NCBI GenBank assembly: GCA_035296325.1
Contig: DATHBD010000070.1
Span: 124,001 to 188,000, forward strand
Direction: 5' to 3'
DNA: 64,000 bases
Origin: DATHBD01 sp035296325
Lineage (GTDB): Bacteria > Actinomycetota > Actinomycetes > Mycobacteriales > Micromonosporaceae
Numbering within the stretch: position 1 is the first letter of the stretch; each line of letters starts with the position of its first letter. Both the position numbers and the translations under genes were made by a program. Shown here one piece after another: positions 18,496-26,420 of this stretch. The notes beneath the pieces were generated by a model. It did no database searches, had not been told where the DNA came from, and worked only from the letters and a program-made list of their open reading frames with translations.

Positions 18496-19439
18496 CAGCC
18501 CTTCCCTCCGGTCGCGCCGCGGTAGAGCCGCGCTCGCCAGACCAGCACGAGCGTGATCACGGCCAGCATGATCGCCGCCATGATCATTGCAATCGCCGAG
18601 CCCATCGAGTAGTCGTAGCGCAACAGCGCCGCTTCGTACGCCGCGATCGAGATGACGTGCGTTTCGTTCTGTGGGTCACCGACGAGGATCGCGGACGGGA
18701 AGACCGAGAAGGCGAGCACGAAGGTCAGGCAGAACGTGATCGCCAACCCCGGAGACAACAGCGGCAGGCTGATGTACCGGAACCGCTGCCACCAGCCGGC
18801 GCCCAGCGTCGACGCGGCCCGCTCCAGGTTCGGATCGATACCCGTCAGGTACGACAGGGTGAGCAGGAACGCGAACGGGAACCCGCTGATGATCAGCGAG
18901 AAGAAGACGCCCCAGTAGTTGTGGACCAGGCTGACCGGCTCGTCCACGATGTTCAACGCCATGAGCGTCCGGTTGAGCCAGCCGGCCGGGCCCAGGTACT
19001 GGATCAGGCCCTGTGCGGTCAGCACCGTGCCGAGCGTGATCGGGATGACCAGGAGCGTGGCAAGCAGCCGACGGCCGCGGGCACGCTGGCGCAGGCCGAA
19101 TGCGACCGGTACCGATGCCAGCACGTTGATCAGTGCCGCCGGCACGGCGAGCCACATCGTGATCGAGATCGTCTCGCGCAGGTACGGGTCGCTGAAGAAC
19201 GTCCGGTAGTTGGCGAGGAAGTCCTGCGGGACCCCCTTGACCGGCCGCGGTTGGAACGACAGCCCGAACCCGTACGCGAACGGGTACACGAAGAGCAGCC
19301 CGATCAGGACCACGCCAGGCAGCACGAGCAGTGCCGTGCGGTCGAGGCCGCGGGCGGCGAGCCGGTGGCGCAGCGCCGGCCGGGCATGCCCACGCTCGGG
19401 CATGCCCGACGGCGCCGCACGATCCTGCAGTACGGTCAC
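18495..19439 (-). CDS. ABC transporter permease (polyamine/iron/thiamine type), first subunit
   Basis: 314 residues, about six membrane helices, with the ATPase-contact loop LERAASTLGAGWWQRFRYISLP. The GTG start overlaps the stop of the ATPase gene (GTGA). The long periplasmic-side loop after helix 1 and the pairing of two different permeases fit the PotB/PotC-like class rather than sugar (MalF/MalG) permeases. Confidence 0.88.
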   Translation of the reverse strand: MTVLQDRAAPSGMPERGHARPALRHRLAARGLDRTALLVLPGVVLIGLLFVYPFAYGFGLSFQPRPVKGVPQDFLANYRTFFSDPYLRETISITMWLAVPAALINVLASVPVAFGLRQRARGRRLLATLLVIPITLGTVLTAQGLIQYLGPAGWLNRTLMALNIVDEPVSLVHNYWGVFFSLIISGFPFAFLLTLSYLTGIDPNLERAASTLGAGWWQRFRYISLPLLSPGLAITFCLTFVLAFSVFPSAILVGDPQNETHVISIAAYEAALLRYDYSMGSAIAMIMAAIMLAVITLVLVWRARLYRGATGGKG

Positions 19440-20614
19440 GGCTGCGCCGCCCGGACCGGTTCGCCGACCCGCGCGTCCTCCACCGGCTCGGTGGCCACGG
19501 CCACCGCGGCAGCCGAACCGTCGGTCGGCACGTCGGCGTCGGGCGCGAAGATCAGCAGGCGATCGACCGCCACCTGCAGCATCACTTCGGAACCCGGAGC
19601 CAGTCGCTCGGTGGTGCGGAACCGCAGCGGTTGACCGTCACTGAGCCGGGCGAGCACCGCCTGGTCCCGACCCGAGTACTCCACAACCTCCACGACGGCC
19701 GGCAGCACGTTGTCCGCAGACGCCGAAGCGACCGTGAAGTCCTCCGGACGGATCGCGGCGACCGCGTCGCCGGCATGCAGCGCGTCCCGGTTGACGCCGA
19801 TCAACCGGACCCCACCCGGGCCCACGACGGTCGCCTGCTCCGCGGTGGCGGAGGTGATCCGCACCGGCAGCAGGTTGCGGTACCCCATGAAGCCCGCCAC
19901 GTACGCCGTCGCCGGCATCTCGTACACCTGCTCCGGTGAGCCGACCTGCTGCACCCTGCCGTCACGCAGCACGACCAGCCGGTCGGCCAGCGACAGCGCC
20001 TCCTCCTGGTCGTGCGTCACGTACACCGTGGTGAGCCCGAGCGACTGGTGCAGCCGCCGGATCTCGGTGCGCATCTGCAGCCGCAGGGTGGCGTCCAGGT
20101 TGGACAGCGGCTCGTCCATCAGGACCAGCGCCGGTTCCACGACGATGGCCCGGCCAATCGCGACCCGCTGCTGCTGACCGCCGGAGAGCTGGCCCGGCAG
20201 CTTGTCGGCGAAGCGCTCCAACTGCACCAGGCGCAGCGCCTCGTCGACCCGCCGGCGGGTCTCCGCCTTGCTCACCTTGCGCATCATCAGGCCGAAGCCG
20301 ACGTTGCGCCGCACCGACATGTGCGGGAACAGCGCGTAGTTCTGGAACACCATGCCGAAGCCGCGCTTCTCCGGCGGCAGCGTGTCGATGCGCCGGCCGT
20401 CCAGCCGGATCTCCCCCGCGGTCAGCGGAAGGAGACCGGCCAGACAGTTCAGCGCCGTCGACTTGCCACAGCCTGACGGCCCGAGCAGCGCCACGAACTC
20501 GCCGCCGGAGATGGTGAGGTCCATCCGATCCAGGGCGACCGCCTCGCCGAAGGCACGGGTGACCCCGTCGAGTTGAAGCTCGGAGAATCGGTCACCCGCC
20601 TTCGCCTGCGTCAC
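19436..20614 (-). CDS. ABC transporter ATP-binding protein (PotA/UgpC-like)
   Basis: 392 residues. Walker A GPSGCGKST, Q-loop FQNYALFPHMSV, signature LSGGQQQRVAIGRA, Walker B LVLMDEPLSNLD and H-loop VTHDQ are all intact, followed by a TOBE domain (about residues 240-370) typical of importers with a regulatory tail. GTG start overlapping the stop of the solute-binding protein gene. It energises import by the two following permeases. Confidence 0.92.
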   Translation of the reverse strand: MTQAKAGDRFSELQLDGVTRAFGEAVALDRMDLTISGGEFVALLGPSGCGKSTALNCLAGLLPLTAGEIRLDGRRIDTLPPEKRGFGMVFQNYALFPHMSVRRNVGFGLMMRKVSKAETRRRVDEALRLVQLERFADKLPGQLSGGQQQRVAIGRAIVVEPALVLMDEPLSNLDATLRLQMRTEIRRLHQSLGLTTVYVTHDQEEALSLADRLVVLRDGRVQQVGSPEQVYEMPATAYVAGFMGYRNLLPVRITSATAEQATVVGPGGVRLIGVNRDALHAGDAVAAIRPEDFTVASASADNVLPAVVEVVEYSGRDQAVLARLSDGQPLRFRTTERLAPGSEVMLQVAVDRLLIFAPDADVPTDGSAAAVAVATEPVEDARVGEPVRAAQP

Positions 20615-21849
20615 TTCTTCACCGTGGCGACCTCACGGTCCCACTTGTCGAACGCCGCGACCTGCTTGTCGGCCGGCAGCGACGTCGCCTTCGGGTTGTC
20701 CTCGATCAGCTTGTCGTACTCCGGACGGCCGAAGTCCTTGATGATCTGCTGGCTCTTCTGCGGCGCCATGTCCAGCGTCACGCCCTTGACCGCCGGGCCC
20801 GGGTAGAAGTAGCCGGAGTCGTACGCGACGGCCTGCTGCTGCGGGGTGAGCATGAACTTGACCAGCGCGAAGGTTGCCGCGATCTTGTCAGCCGACTGGC
20901 CCTTGGGGATGACGGCGTAGTGCGCGTCGGTCACCCAGGTGAAGCCCTCGAGCGTGCCGACCTTCATGTCCTTCGGCACCGTGCCCAGCGCACGCGGGTT
21001 GATGTCCCAGCCGGTCGTCGAGACGATGATGTCCGTCGTTCCGTTGGCGAGGTTCTTCATCGTCTCGGTGGTGCCCGAGGGGTAGTTGGCCGAGTACTTC
21101 GCCATCTCCTTGAGGTACGCCCAGGTCTTGTCCCAGCCCTTGTCGGGGTCCTTGGGGTCGGAGTCCTTGAGGATGTACGGCAGGCCCATCAGGAACGTAC
21201 GGCCCGGGCCGGAGTTCTTCGGCACGGCGTACTGGAACTTGCCGGGGTGCGCCTTGGCCCAGTCGAGGAGTTCCTGCGCGGTCTTCGGCGGGTTCGGCAC
21301 GGTCTTCGGGTTGTACTCGATCAGTGGCCCGGACGGGTAGTAGGTCACCACGACGCCCTGGTCCTGTGCGAGGTCCTGCATCTTCGCAGCCGGCTCGAGG
21401 TAGTTGTCGCGGAACTTCGGGAAGTTGGCCTCGTAGTCCGGGAAGAGCTTGGTCCAGAGGTTCTGCGAGATGCCCGCGGCCAGACCGTCGGTGCCGGTGA
21501 GCACGAGGTCGATCTGGAGCTGTCCGGCGTCCTGCTGCGCCTTGACCTTGCCGGCGAGCTCGGGCGCGGTGCCCTTGCTGTAGGTAACCTTGCTGATCGT
21601 GTCCGGGTTCGCCGCGACGAAGGCATCGATCATCGGCTGGGTGAGCTGGAGGTTGCCCGCGACATCGAACACGTTCAGGGTGACCGGCGCGGACGGCTTG
21701 TCCGGTACGACCGACGGCGGCGCGCTGGCGTTGCCGCTGCCGCCCTCGGGTTCCGGCGCACCACACGCGGCCGTGAGGGCCAGGACGGCGGCGAGCAGAG
21801 CGGCAGCCGGTGCGGCTGCGGATCTGCGCGCGGGACGGGACAAACGCAT
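20611..21849 (-). CDS. Lipoprotein solute-binding protein of the ABC importer
   Basis: 412 residues. The ATG with an AAGGGAAG region upstream gives a signal peptide with lipobox LTAAC, then a type II periplasmic-binding fold (MIDAFVAANPDTISKVTYSKG, LVLTGTDGLAAG, FLMGLPYILKDSDPKDPDKGW). Overall it resembles spermidine/putrescine or iron(III) binders; ligand not determinable here. It is the first gene of the operon, under the LacI-like operator at 21997-22010. Confidence 0.86.
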   Translation of the reverse strand: MRLSRPARRSAAAPAAALLAAVLALTAACGAPEPEGGSGNASAPPSVVPDKPSAPVTLNVFDVAGNLQLTQPMIDAFVAANPDTISKVTYSKGTAPELAGKVKAQQDAGQLQIDLVLTGTDGLAAGISQNLWTKLFPDYEANFPKFRDNYLEPAAKMQDLAQDQGVVVTYYPSGPLIEYNPKTVPNPPKTAQELLDWAKAHPGKFQYAVPKNSGPGRTFLMGLPYILKDSDPKDPDKGWDKTWAYLKEMAKYSANYPSGTTETMKNLANGTTDIIVSTTGWDINPRALGTVPKDMKVGTLEGFTWVTDAHYAVIPKGQSADKIAATFALVKFMLTPQQQAVAYDSGYFYPGPAVKGVTLDMAPQKSQQIIKDFGRPEYDKLIEDNPKATSLPADKQVAAFDKWDREVATVKK

Positions 21850-21996
21850 GGGACTTCCCTTCACGAGGCGGCCCGGTCTGCGGCGTGCCGCCTTCTGCAC
21901 TCTACTTATCGGGGCATTGCGGTCGTCTCGGATGACGCGCGCCTGCGCTTCGGCGTTACCTACGAAGGCATGACACGCCGCATTGCCTGACAAGGA

Positions 21997-22010
21997 TGTA
22001 AACGTTTCAA
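21997..22010. promoter_or_regulatory. LacI-family-type operator upstream of the ABC importer operon
   Basis: TGTAAACGTTTCAA matches the LacI/GalR-type pattern TGnAAnCGnTTnCA at all but one fixed position, with a perfect AAACGTTT core. It is 148 bases upstream of the solute-binding protein start. No LacI-family regulator is encoded in the window, so the regulator would act from elsewhere. The flanking 21850-22095 region has no other clear signal. Confidence 0.55.
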
Positions 22011-22095
22011 GGCCGCGTCAATACGTGCCAGCCGATTGATACCGAGTGGTGTCGCACACCTGTCCCTGGCAGCGCCGCAACGGGCCTGCGAGCCC

Positions 22096-23394
22096 TCAGC
22101 CCGCCGGCTGTCCGTCCGCGACGGCCGGCACCAACCGGGTCAACATCGCCCGGGCCGCCTCGGTCACCAGCGCACGGTCGTGGGTGATGGCGAAATCGAA
22201 GCGCCGCTCCCGGTCCGGCCCGGCGTCTCCGCAGTCCAGCGCCACCAGTGCGCCGGCGAAGTGGGGTCCGATGGCGACCACGTCCCATTCACCGCGAATG
22301 GGATCGTCGTCGTGAAGCAGGCCGCCCAGAACGCCCGGTACCGGAAGCTTCGCCATCCCGGTGCCGAGGGCGCCGACAAACGCCGCCTGGGAGGCGAGCC
22401 GGGCGAACCTGCGCTGAGTGCCCGCACCGAAATTGCCGGCCTGCTGGAAGCAGGCGAGCAGCACGATCGGCTCCGCGGCGTCCAGGCCCTTGCGCTCCAG
22501 ATGCATGCTCATCGGCAGCAGCAGTTCCTTCGTTGCCCGCGCCGTGCTCCGGTGAGCGGACACGATCTGGTACGGCGTCGCGCCCACCGGTGGCACCGCA
22601 CCGGGTGCCCGCAGCGAGCGCGACGTCTGCAGGCCGTCGCCGGGAAGCGGCCCGGGTCGGCCGTAGTACCAGCCCTGGGCAAGGGTGGCGCCCATCGCCG
22701 TCGCCACGCGGGCATGCCGCGCGGTTTCCACTCCTTCGGCGAGGATCGTGGCACCGGTCCGCTCGGCCTGCGCGAGCACGGCGTTGACGATGCTGGCCAC
22801 CTCGCCGGTCGTCCGGCGCTGGATCAGCCCGAGATCCAGCTTGATCACGTCGGGTGCGACGAACGGCATCACGGCGAGACTCCCGGGTTCGGCACCCACG
22901 TCGTCGAGGGCGATCCCCCAGCCGGCCCGCCGGGCGTCGGCCACGGCGGCCAGCAGCCCGGCCGGATCCCGCGCGACGGCACGCTCCGTCACCTCGAGCA
23001 CCACGCGCAGATCCCGGCCAGCAGCCGCCATCACGTCACGCAGGTCCGGTGGGCACGGCGTTCCGGCGGTGATCGGCTCGCTGTTGACGAACAGCGACAT
23101 CGAGGGGTGCAGGCCGGCGAGCAGTGCCGCCCGGAACGCCGCCACCCGGCAGATCCAGTCAAGTTCGGGGACCCGACCGGTGCGGTACGCCTCCTCGAAC
23201 AGCGCCGCCGGGCTCTCCCACCGGGTGCCGGCCGGGCCACGGGCCAGCGCCTCGTATCCGACCGTCTGTCCGGTTTCGAAATCGATAAGCGGTTGGAAGA
23301 CCGGTTGGATGTCCCGCAACTCGAGGATGCGGCTGAAGTCGCCGCCGGCCGACCGTGCGGGTGCCACCTCGGTCCCGACGGACGTCGCTCGCAT
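22096..23394 (-). CDS. Cyclic-di-GMP phosphodiesterase: EAL domain with C-terminal DICT sensory domain
   Basis: 432 residues. Residues about 25-260 are an EAL domain keeping EALAR, the FVNSEP asparagine and glutamate, VTERA, ALDDVG, IKLD, EGVE and QGWYYG, so it is likely catalytically active against c-di-GMP. Residues about 275-420 match the DICT sensory domain pattern (RATKELLLPMSMHLE, FARLASQAAFVGALG, IRGEWDVVAIGPHFAGALVA). No membrane helix or GGDEF domain is seen, so it is a cytosolic degradative enzyme. DICT is usually associated with light-, redox- or c-di-GMP-linked regulation; the signal here is unknown. Confidence 0.88.
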   Translation of the reverse strand: MRATSVGTEVAPARSAGGDFSRILELRDIQPVFQPLIDFETGQTVGYEALARGPAGTRWESPAALFEEAYRTGRVPELDWICRVAAFRAALLAGLHPSMSLFVNSEPITAGTPCPPDLRDVMAAAGRDLRVVLEVTERAVARDPAGLLAAVADARRAGWGIALDDVGAEPGSLAVMPFVAPDVIKLDLGLIQRRTTGEVASIVNAVLAQAERTGATILAEGVETARHARVATAMGATLAQGWYYGRPGPLPGDGLQTSRSLRAPGAVPPVGATPYQIVSAHRSTARATKELLLPMSMHLERKGLDAAEPIVLLACFQQAGNFGAGTQRRFARLASQAAFVGALGTGMAKLPVPGVLGGLLHDDDPIRGEWDVVAIGPHFAGALVALDCGDAGPDRERRFDFAITHDRALVTEAARAMLTRLVPAVADGQPAG

Positions 23395-23530
23395 GAGGGA
23401 CGCATCGGCAGGCTACCGGCACACCTGAGGCAATTCCGGTAGGACGATGGGCAGGCGCGAGGCCACCGGACTGTGCGAAACTTCGCGCGGATCTGACGCG
23501 ACTTCCACCACAACAGGCAGGGTGATCCGG

Positions 23531-24109
23531 TTGGCTCTCGAACGACTCCAGGCGCAGCAGAAGTTCATGGTCCGGCAGCGCCTCCGCCTGATGGTGAACC
23601 AGTACGAGGTTCTGGCCGTCGCGCCGGACGGCTCCGAGGGCGAGCTGCTGGCCTTCGCCCAGCAGAAGCGCATGGCCTTCAAGGAACAGGTCACCCTCTA
23701 CACCGACGACAGCAAGCGCGAGCCGGTGCTGGGCTTCAAGGCCCGCTCGGTGATGGACCTCGGCGCGACCTACGACGTGACGGACGCGGGTGGCAGCCCG
23801 ATCGGGCTGTTCCGCAAGGACTTCAAACGGTCGTTGCTGCGCTCGACGTGGGTGGTCGAGCAGCCCGGTCTGGGCGTGGCGACCGGCCAGGAGCGAAACA
23901 TCGTGGTGGCGGTGGGCCGCCGGTTCGTGGAATGGCTGTCCTGGCTGCCCTACCACTTCGACTTCACGTTCGACGGTCGGCCCGGGTTCTCCGTCGTGAA
24001 GCAGTGGGGGGTCCGCGACAAGTACGTCGTGGAGATCACCGAGCCCGGCCTGGACCGGCGCCTGGTCATCGCGATGGCCGTCGCACTGGATGCGCTGCAG
24101 AGCCGCTGA
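23531..24109 (+). CDS. LURP-one-related (scramblase/Tubby-like fold) protein
   Basis: 192 residues. The pattern MVRQRLRLMVNQYEVL, KRMAFKEQVTLYTD, VMDLGATYDVTDAGG and GLFRKDFKRSLLRSTW matches the bacterial LURP-one-related family, a beta-barrel fold shared with phospholipid scramblases and Tubby; biochemical role unknown. I prefer the TTG at 23531 because AGGGTGA lies five bases upstream; an in-frame GTG at 23522 is the alternative. It is divergent from the EAL gene. Confidence 0.75.
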   Translation: MALERLQAQQKFMVRQRLRLMVNQYEVLAVAPDGSEGELLAFAQQKRMAFKEQVTLYTDDSKREPVLGFKARSVMDLGATYDVTDAGGSPIGLFRKDFKRSLLRSTWVVEQPGLGVATGQERNIVVAVGRRFVEWLSWLPYHFDFTFDGRPGFSVVKQWGVRDKYVVEITEPGLDRRLVIAMAVALDALQSR

Positions 24110-24144
24110 CGACGCTCCGCTGCGAAGTCGCCGACGCTCCGCCC

Positions 24145-24168
24145 GCGGCGCCGGTGCCCCGGCGCCGC
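24145..24168 (+). terminator. Hairpin terminator after the LURP-one gene
   Basis: GCGGCGCCGG (24145-24154) and CCGGCGCCGC (24159-24168) form a perfect 10-bp stem with a TGCC loop, 36 bases after the stop at 24109 and before the next start. Confidence 0.6.
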
Positions 24169-24193
24169 GTCGGTTCGTTTGGCGCGATCTTCC

Positions 24194-25216
24194 ATGGGTA
24201 TTTACTGGCACATGTGGATGCCATCGGGGCGCGGGCCGGTTTCGTCCGCACTGGTGCAGGCACTCTCGGTGTCCCCGCACGAGCTGCCGACCCATCTCGC
24301 TGAGAGCTTCGTCGACGGCGACGCCATCACCGACGAGGACCTCCAACTCACCCTGTTCCTCTGCTACGAACTGCACTACCGCGGGTGGACCGGCGTCGAT
24401 CCGGACTGGGAGTGGGAGCCGTCGCTCCTCGCCCTGCGGGCGGTCGCGGAGCGGCGGTTCGAGGCGGCGTTGCGCGCCCTGGTGGGCCCGATCGCGCCGG
24501 TCGCCCCCAGCGAAGTTCCGCGTGCCCTGGGCGCGCTCGTCGACGCGGACGACGGCCCGTCCCTGGCCCGCCACCTGCAGTCCCGGGCGAGTATGGCCCA
24601 GTTCCGCGAGTTCGTCACCCACCGGTCGATCTACCACCTCCGCGAGGCCGATCCGCACACCTGGGCCATCCCCCGCCTGGACGGGCGCGCCAAAGCGGCG
24701 CTGATCGAGATCCAGATGGATGAGTACGGCGGCGGTCGGTTCCCGCGCATGCACGCTGAGCTCTTCCGTACCACGATGGCCGGCCTCGACCTGGACACCA
24801 CCTACGGGCGCTATGTCGAGGTCGTCCCGGCGATCACGCTGGCCACCAACAACGTGACGTCGCTTTTCGGCCTGCACCGGCGGCTGCGCGGCGCGGTGCT
24901 CGGCCACCTCGCCGCGCTCGAGATGACCTCGTCGCTGCCCAACCGCCGGTACGGCAACGGCCTGCGCCGGCTCGGGGCCACCGAGCGCACCACCCACTTC
25001 TATGACGAGCACGTCGAGGCCGACGCGGTGCACGAGCAGATCGCCGCGAACGACATGTGCGGCAGCTTCGCCACCGACGAGCCGGAGCGCGCCGTCGACG
25101 TGCTCTTCGGTGCGGCGTGTGCCCTGGCCGTGGAGCGGCTCTTCGCCGTGCACCTGCTCAGCGCGTGGGAGCACGGAGGGAGTTCCCTGCGCACCGTCGC
25201 GGCGGTGGCCAGTTGA
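24194..25216 (+). CDS. Iron-containing redox enzyme family protein (heme-oxygenase-like diiron fold)
   Basis: 340 residues. The sequence carries the helical metal-ligand pattern of the heme-oxygenase-like diiron oxidase family: CYELHYRGW, EFVTHRSIYHLREADPH, EIQMDEYGGGRFPRMH and FYDEHVEADAVHE, with Glu and His in the expected places. Members oxidise or cleave small organic substrates with O2; the substrate is unknown. The start could be 24194 or one of the ATGs just downstream (24212, 24218); none has a good ribosome site. Its stop overlaps the TTG start of the glycosyltransferase (TTGA). Confidence 0.82.
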   Translation: MGIYWHMWMPSGRGPVSSALVQALSVSPHELPTHLAESFVDGDAITDEDLQLTLFLCYELHYRGWTGVDPDWEWEPSLLALRAVAERRFEAALRALVGPIAPVAPSEVPRALGALVDADDGPSLARHLQSRASMAQFREFVTHRSIYHLREADPHTWAIPRLDGRAKAALIEIQMDEYGGGRFPRMHAELFRTTMAGLDLDTTYGRYVEVVPAITLATNNVTSLFGLHRRLRGAVLGHLAALEMTSSLPNRRYGNGLRRLGATERTTHFYDEHVEADAVHEQIAANDMCGSFATDEPERAVDVLFGAACALAVERLFAVHLLSAWEHGGSSLRTVAAVAS

Positions 25217-26346
25217 TCGAGCTCGAGTACGTCCTGCCGCTGCGGTGGACGTCCGACGACGGGCTGGACGAGCTGACCGACTACCTGAGCTGGCTGTGCT
25301 GCCTGGTCGACGTCACGGTCGTGGACGGATCACCGCCGGACCGGTACGCCATCCACGCCGCGAGGTGGCGCGGCCTGGTCCGGCACACTCCCCCGGACCC
25401 GGCTGCGCGCTTCGCCAACGGCAAGGTCAACGGCGTTGTGACTGGTGTGGCGCTGGCGCGCCACGAGCACGTGCTCATCGCCGACGACGACGTCCGCTAC
25501 GACGAGGCGGGGCTGCGGGCCGTGGCGGAGCGGCTGGCCGTCGCGCATCTGGTGCGCCCGCAGAACTACTTCGCGCCGCTGCCCTGGCACGCCCGCTGGG
25601 ACACCGCCCGGTCCCTGCTCAACCGCAGCTTCGGCGCCGACTACCCGGGCACGCTGGGGATCCGCAGGTCGACCTTTGCCGCGATGGGCGGCTACGACGG
25701 CGATGTCCTGTTCGAGAACCTGGAGCTGATCCGCACGGTCCGCGCCCACGGCGGCGCCGAGGCGCACCTGCCCGGGTGCTACGTCCGTCGGCTGCCACCG
25801 GATCCGCGGCGGTTCTGGTCGCAGCGGGTGCGGCAGGCCTACGACGACTTCGCCCAGCCGGTCCGGCTGATGACCTTCCTGGCCGTGCTGCCGGCGCTGG
25901 CCGGCGCGCTGGCCGGACGGCGGCCCGGGCCGGTCCTGGGCGCGGCCGCCGGCGCCGTGGTGCTGGCAGAGGTGGGCCGGCGGCGGGCCGGCGGTGCCGC
26001 GGTGTTCCCGGCGACCACCAGCCTGATGGCCCCGGTGTGGATCCTGGAGCGGGCCGCATGCAGCTGGGCCGCGCTCGGGCAGCGAGTCCTCTACGGCGGG
26101 GTGCGCTACAGCGGCCGGCGACTGCGGGTCGCGGCGCACAGTCAGCGGGAGTTGGTCGCGGCTCAGCGGGGCGCGGGTGCGCCGGCGCGGAACCTGACCA
26201 CCTTGTGCGTACCGTCGCAGAACGGCTTGATCGCGGACTTGCCGCAGCGGCACAGCGCGACGGTGTCGCGGCGCGGATCGATGGTCTCCCCGTCCGGCGT
26301 CAACAGCGCGAAATCGCCGCGCACCAGTAGCGGCCCATCCTCGTAG
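25213..26346 (+). CDS. Glycosyltransferase family 2-like protein
   Basis: 377 residues. A TTG start overlaps the previous stop. LEYVLPLRW, VVDGSPPDRY, the acidic HVLIADDDVRYDE (metal/nucleotide-sugar binding), and GIRRSTFAAMGGYDGDVLFENLEL are typical of GT-A family 2 enzymes; a hydrophobic stretch of one or two helices follows near residue 220-265. The last 60 or so codons run antisense to the CDGSH gene (26163-26381) and are unlike the rest, so the natural end is probably near 26160 and the frame may have been extended by a lost stop. Confidence 0.8.
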   Translation: MIELEYVLPLRWTSDDGLDELTDYLSWLCCLVDVTVVDGSPPDRYAIHAARWRGLVRHTPPDPAARFANGKVNGVVTGVALARHEHVLIADDDVRYDEAGLRAVAERLAVAHLVRPQNYFAPLPWHARWDTARSLLNRSFGADYPGTLGIRRSTFAAMGGYDGDVLFENLELIRTVRAHGGAEAHLPGCYVRRLPPDPRRFWSQRVRQAYDDFAQPVRLMTFLAVLPALAGALAGRRPGPVLGAAAGAVVLAEVGRRRAGGAAVFPATTSLMAPVWILERAACSWAALGQRVLYGGVRYSGRRLRVAAHSQRELVAAQRGAGAPARNLTTLCVPSQNGLIADLPQRHSATVSRRGSMVSPSGVNSAKSPRTSSGPSS

Positions 26347-26381
26347 ACGGTCACGGTCGCGGCCCGCTCGTTGTCAGCCAT
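26163..26381 (-). CDS. CDGSH iron-sulfur domain protein
   Basis: 72 residues. CRCGKSAIKPFCDGTHK is the complete CDGSH-type motif (three Cys, one His) that holds a redox-active 2Fe-2S cluster. It is a small soluble redox or cluster-transfer protein. It is encoded tail-to-tail with, and overlaps by 184 bases, the glycosyltransferase frame; proximity to the diiron oxidase gene hints at a shared redox function (inference). Confidence 0.9.
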   Translation of the reverse strand: MADNERAATVTVYEDGPLLVRGDFALLTPDGETIDPRRDTVALCRCGKSAIKPFCDGTHKVVRFRAGAPAPR

Positions 26382-26420
26382 GCTCGCTCTGTGCCCCCAT
26401 CCCCCGCGGGGGAAACCCGT

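Noticed and set aside
23159..25174. 671-residue minus-strand frame crossing three genes
   Set aside because: It runs antisense to the LURP-one and diiron genes and has no ribosome site or domain.
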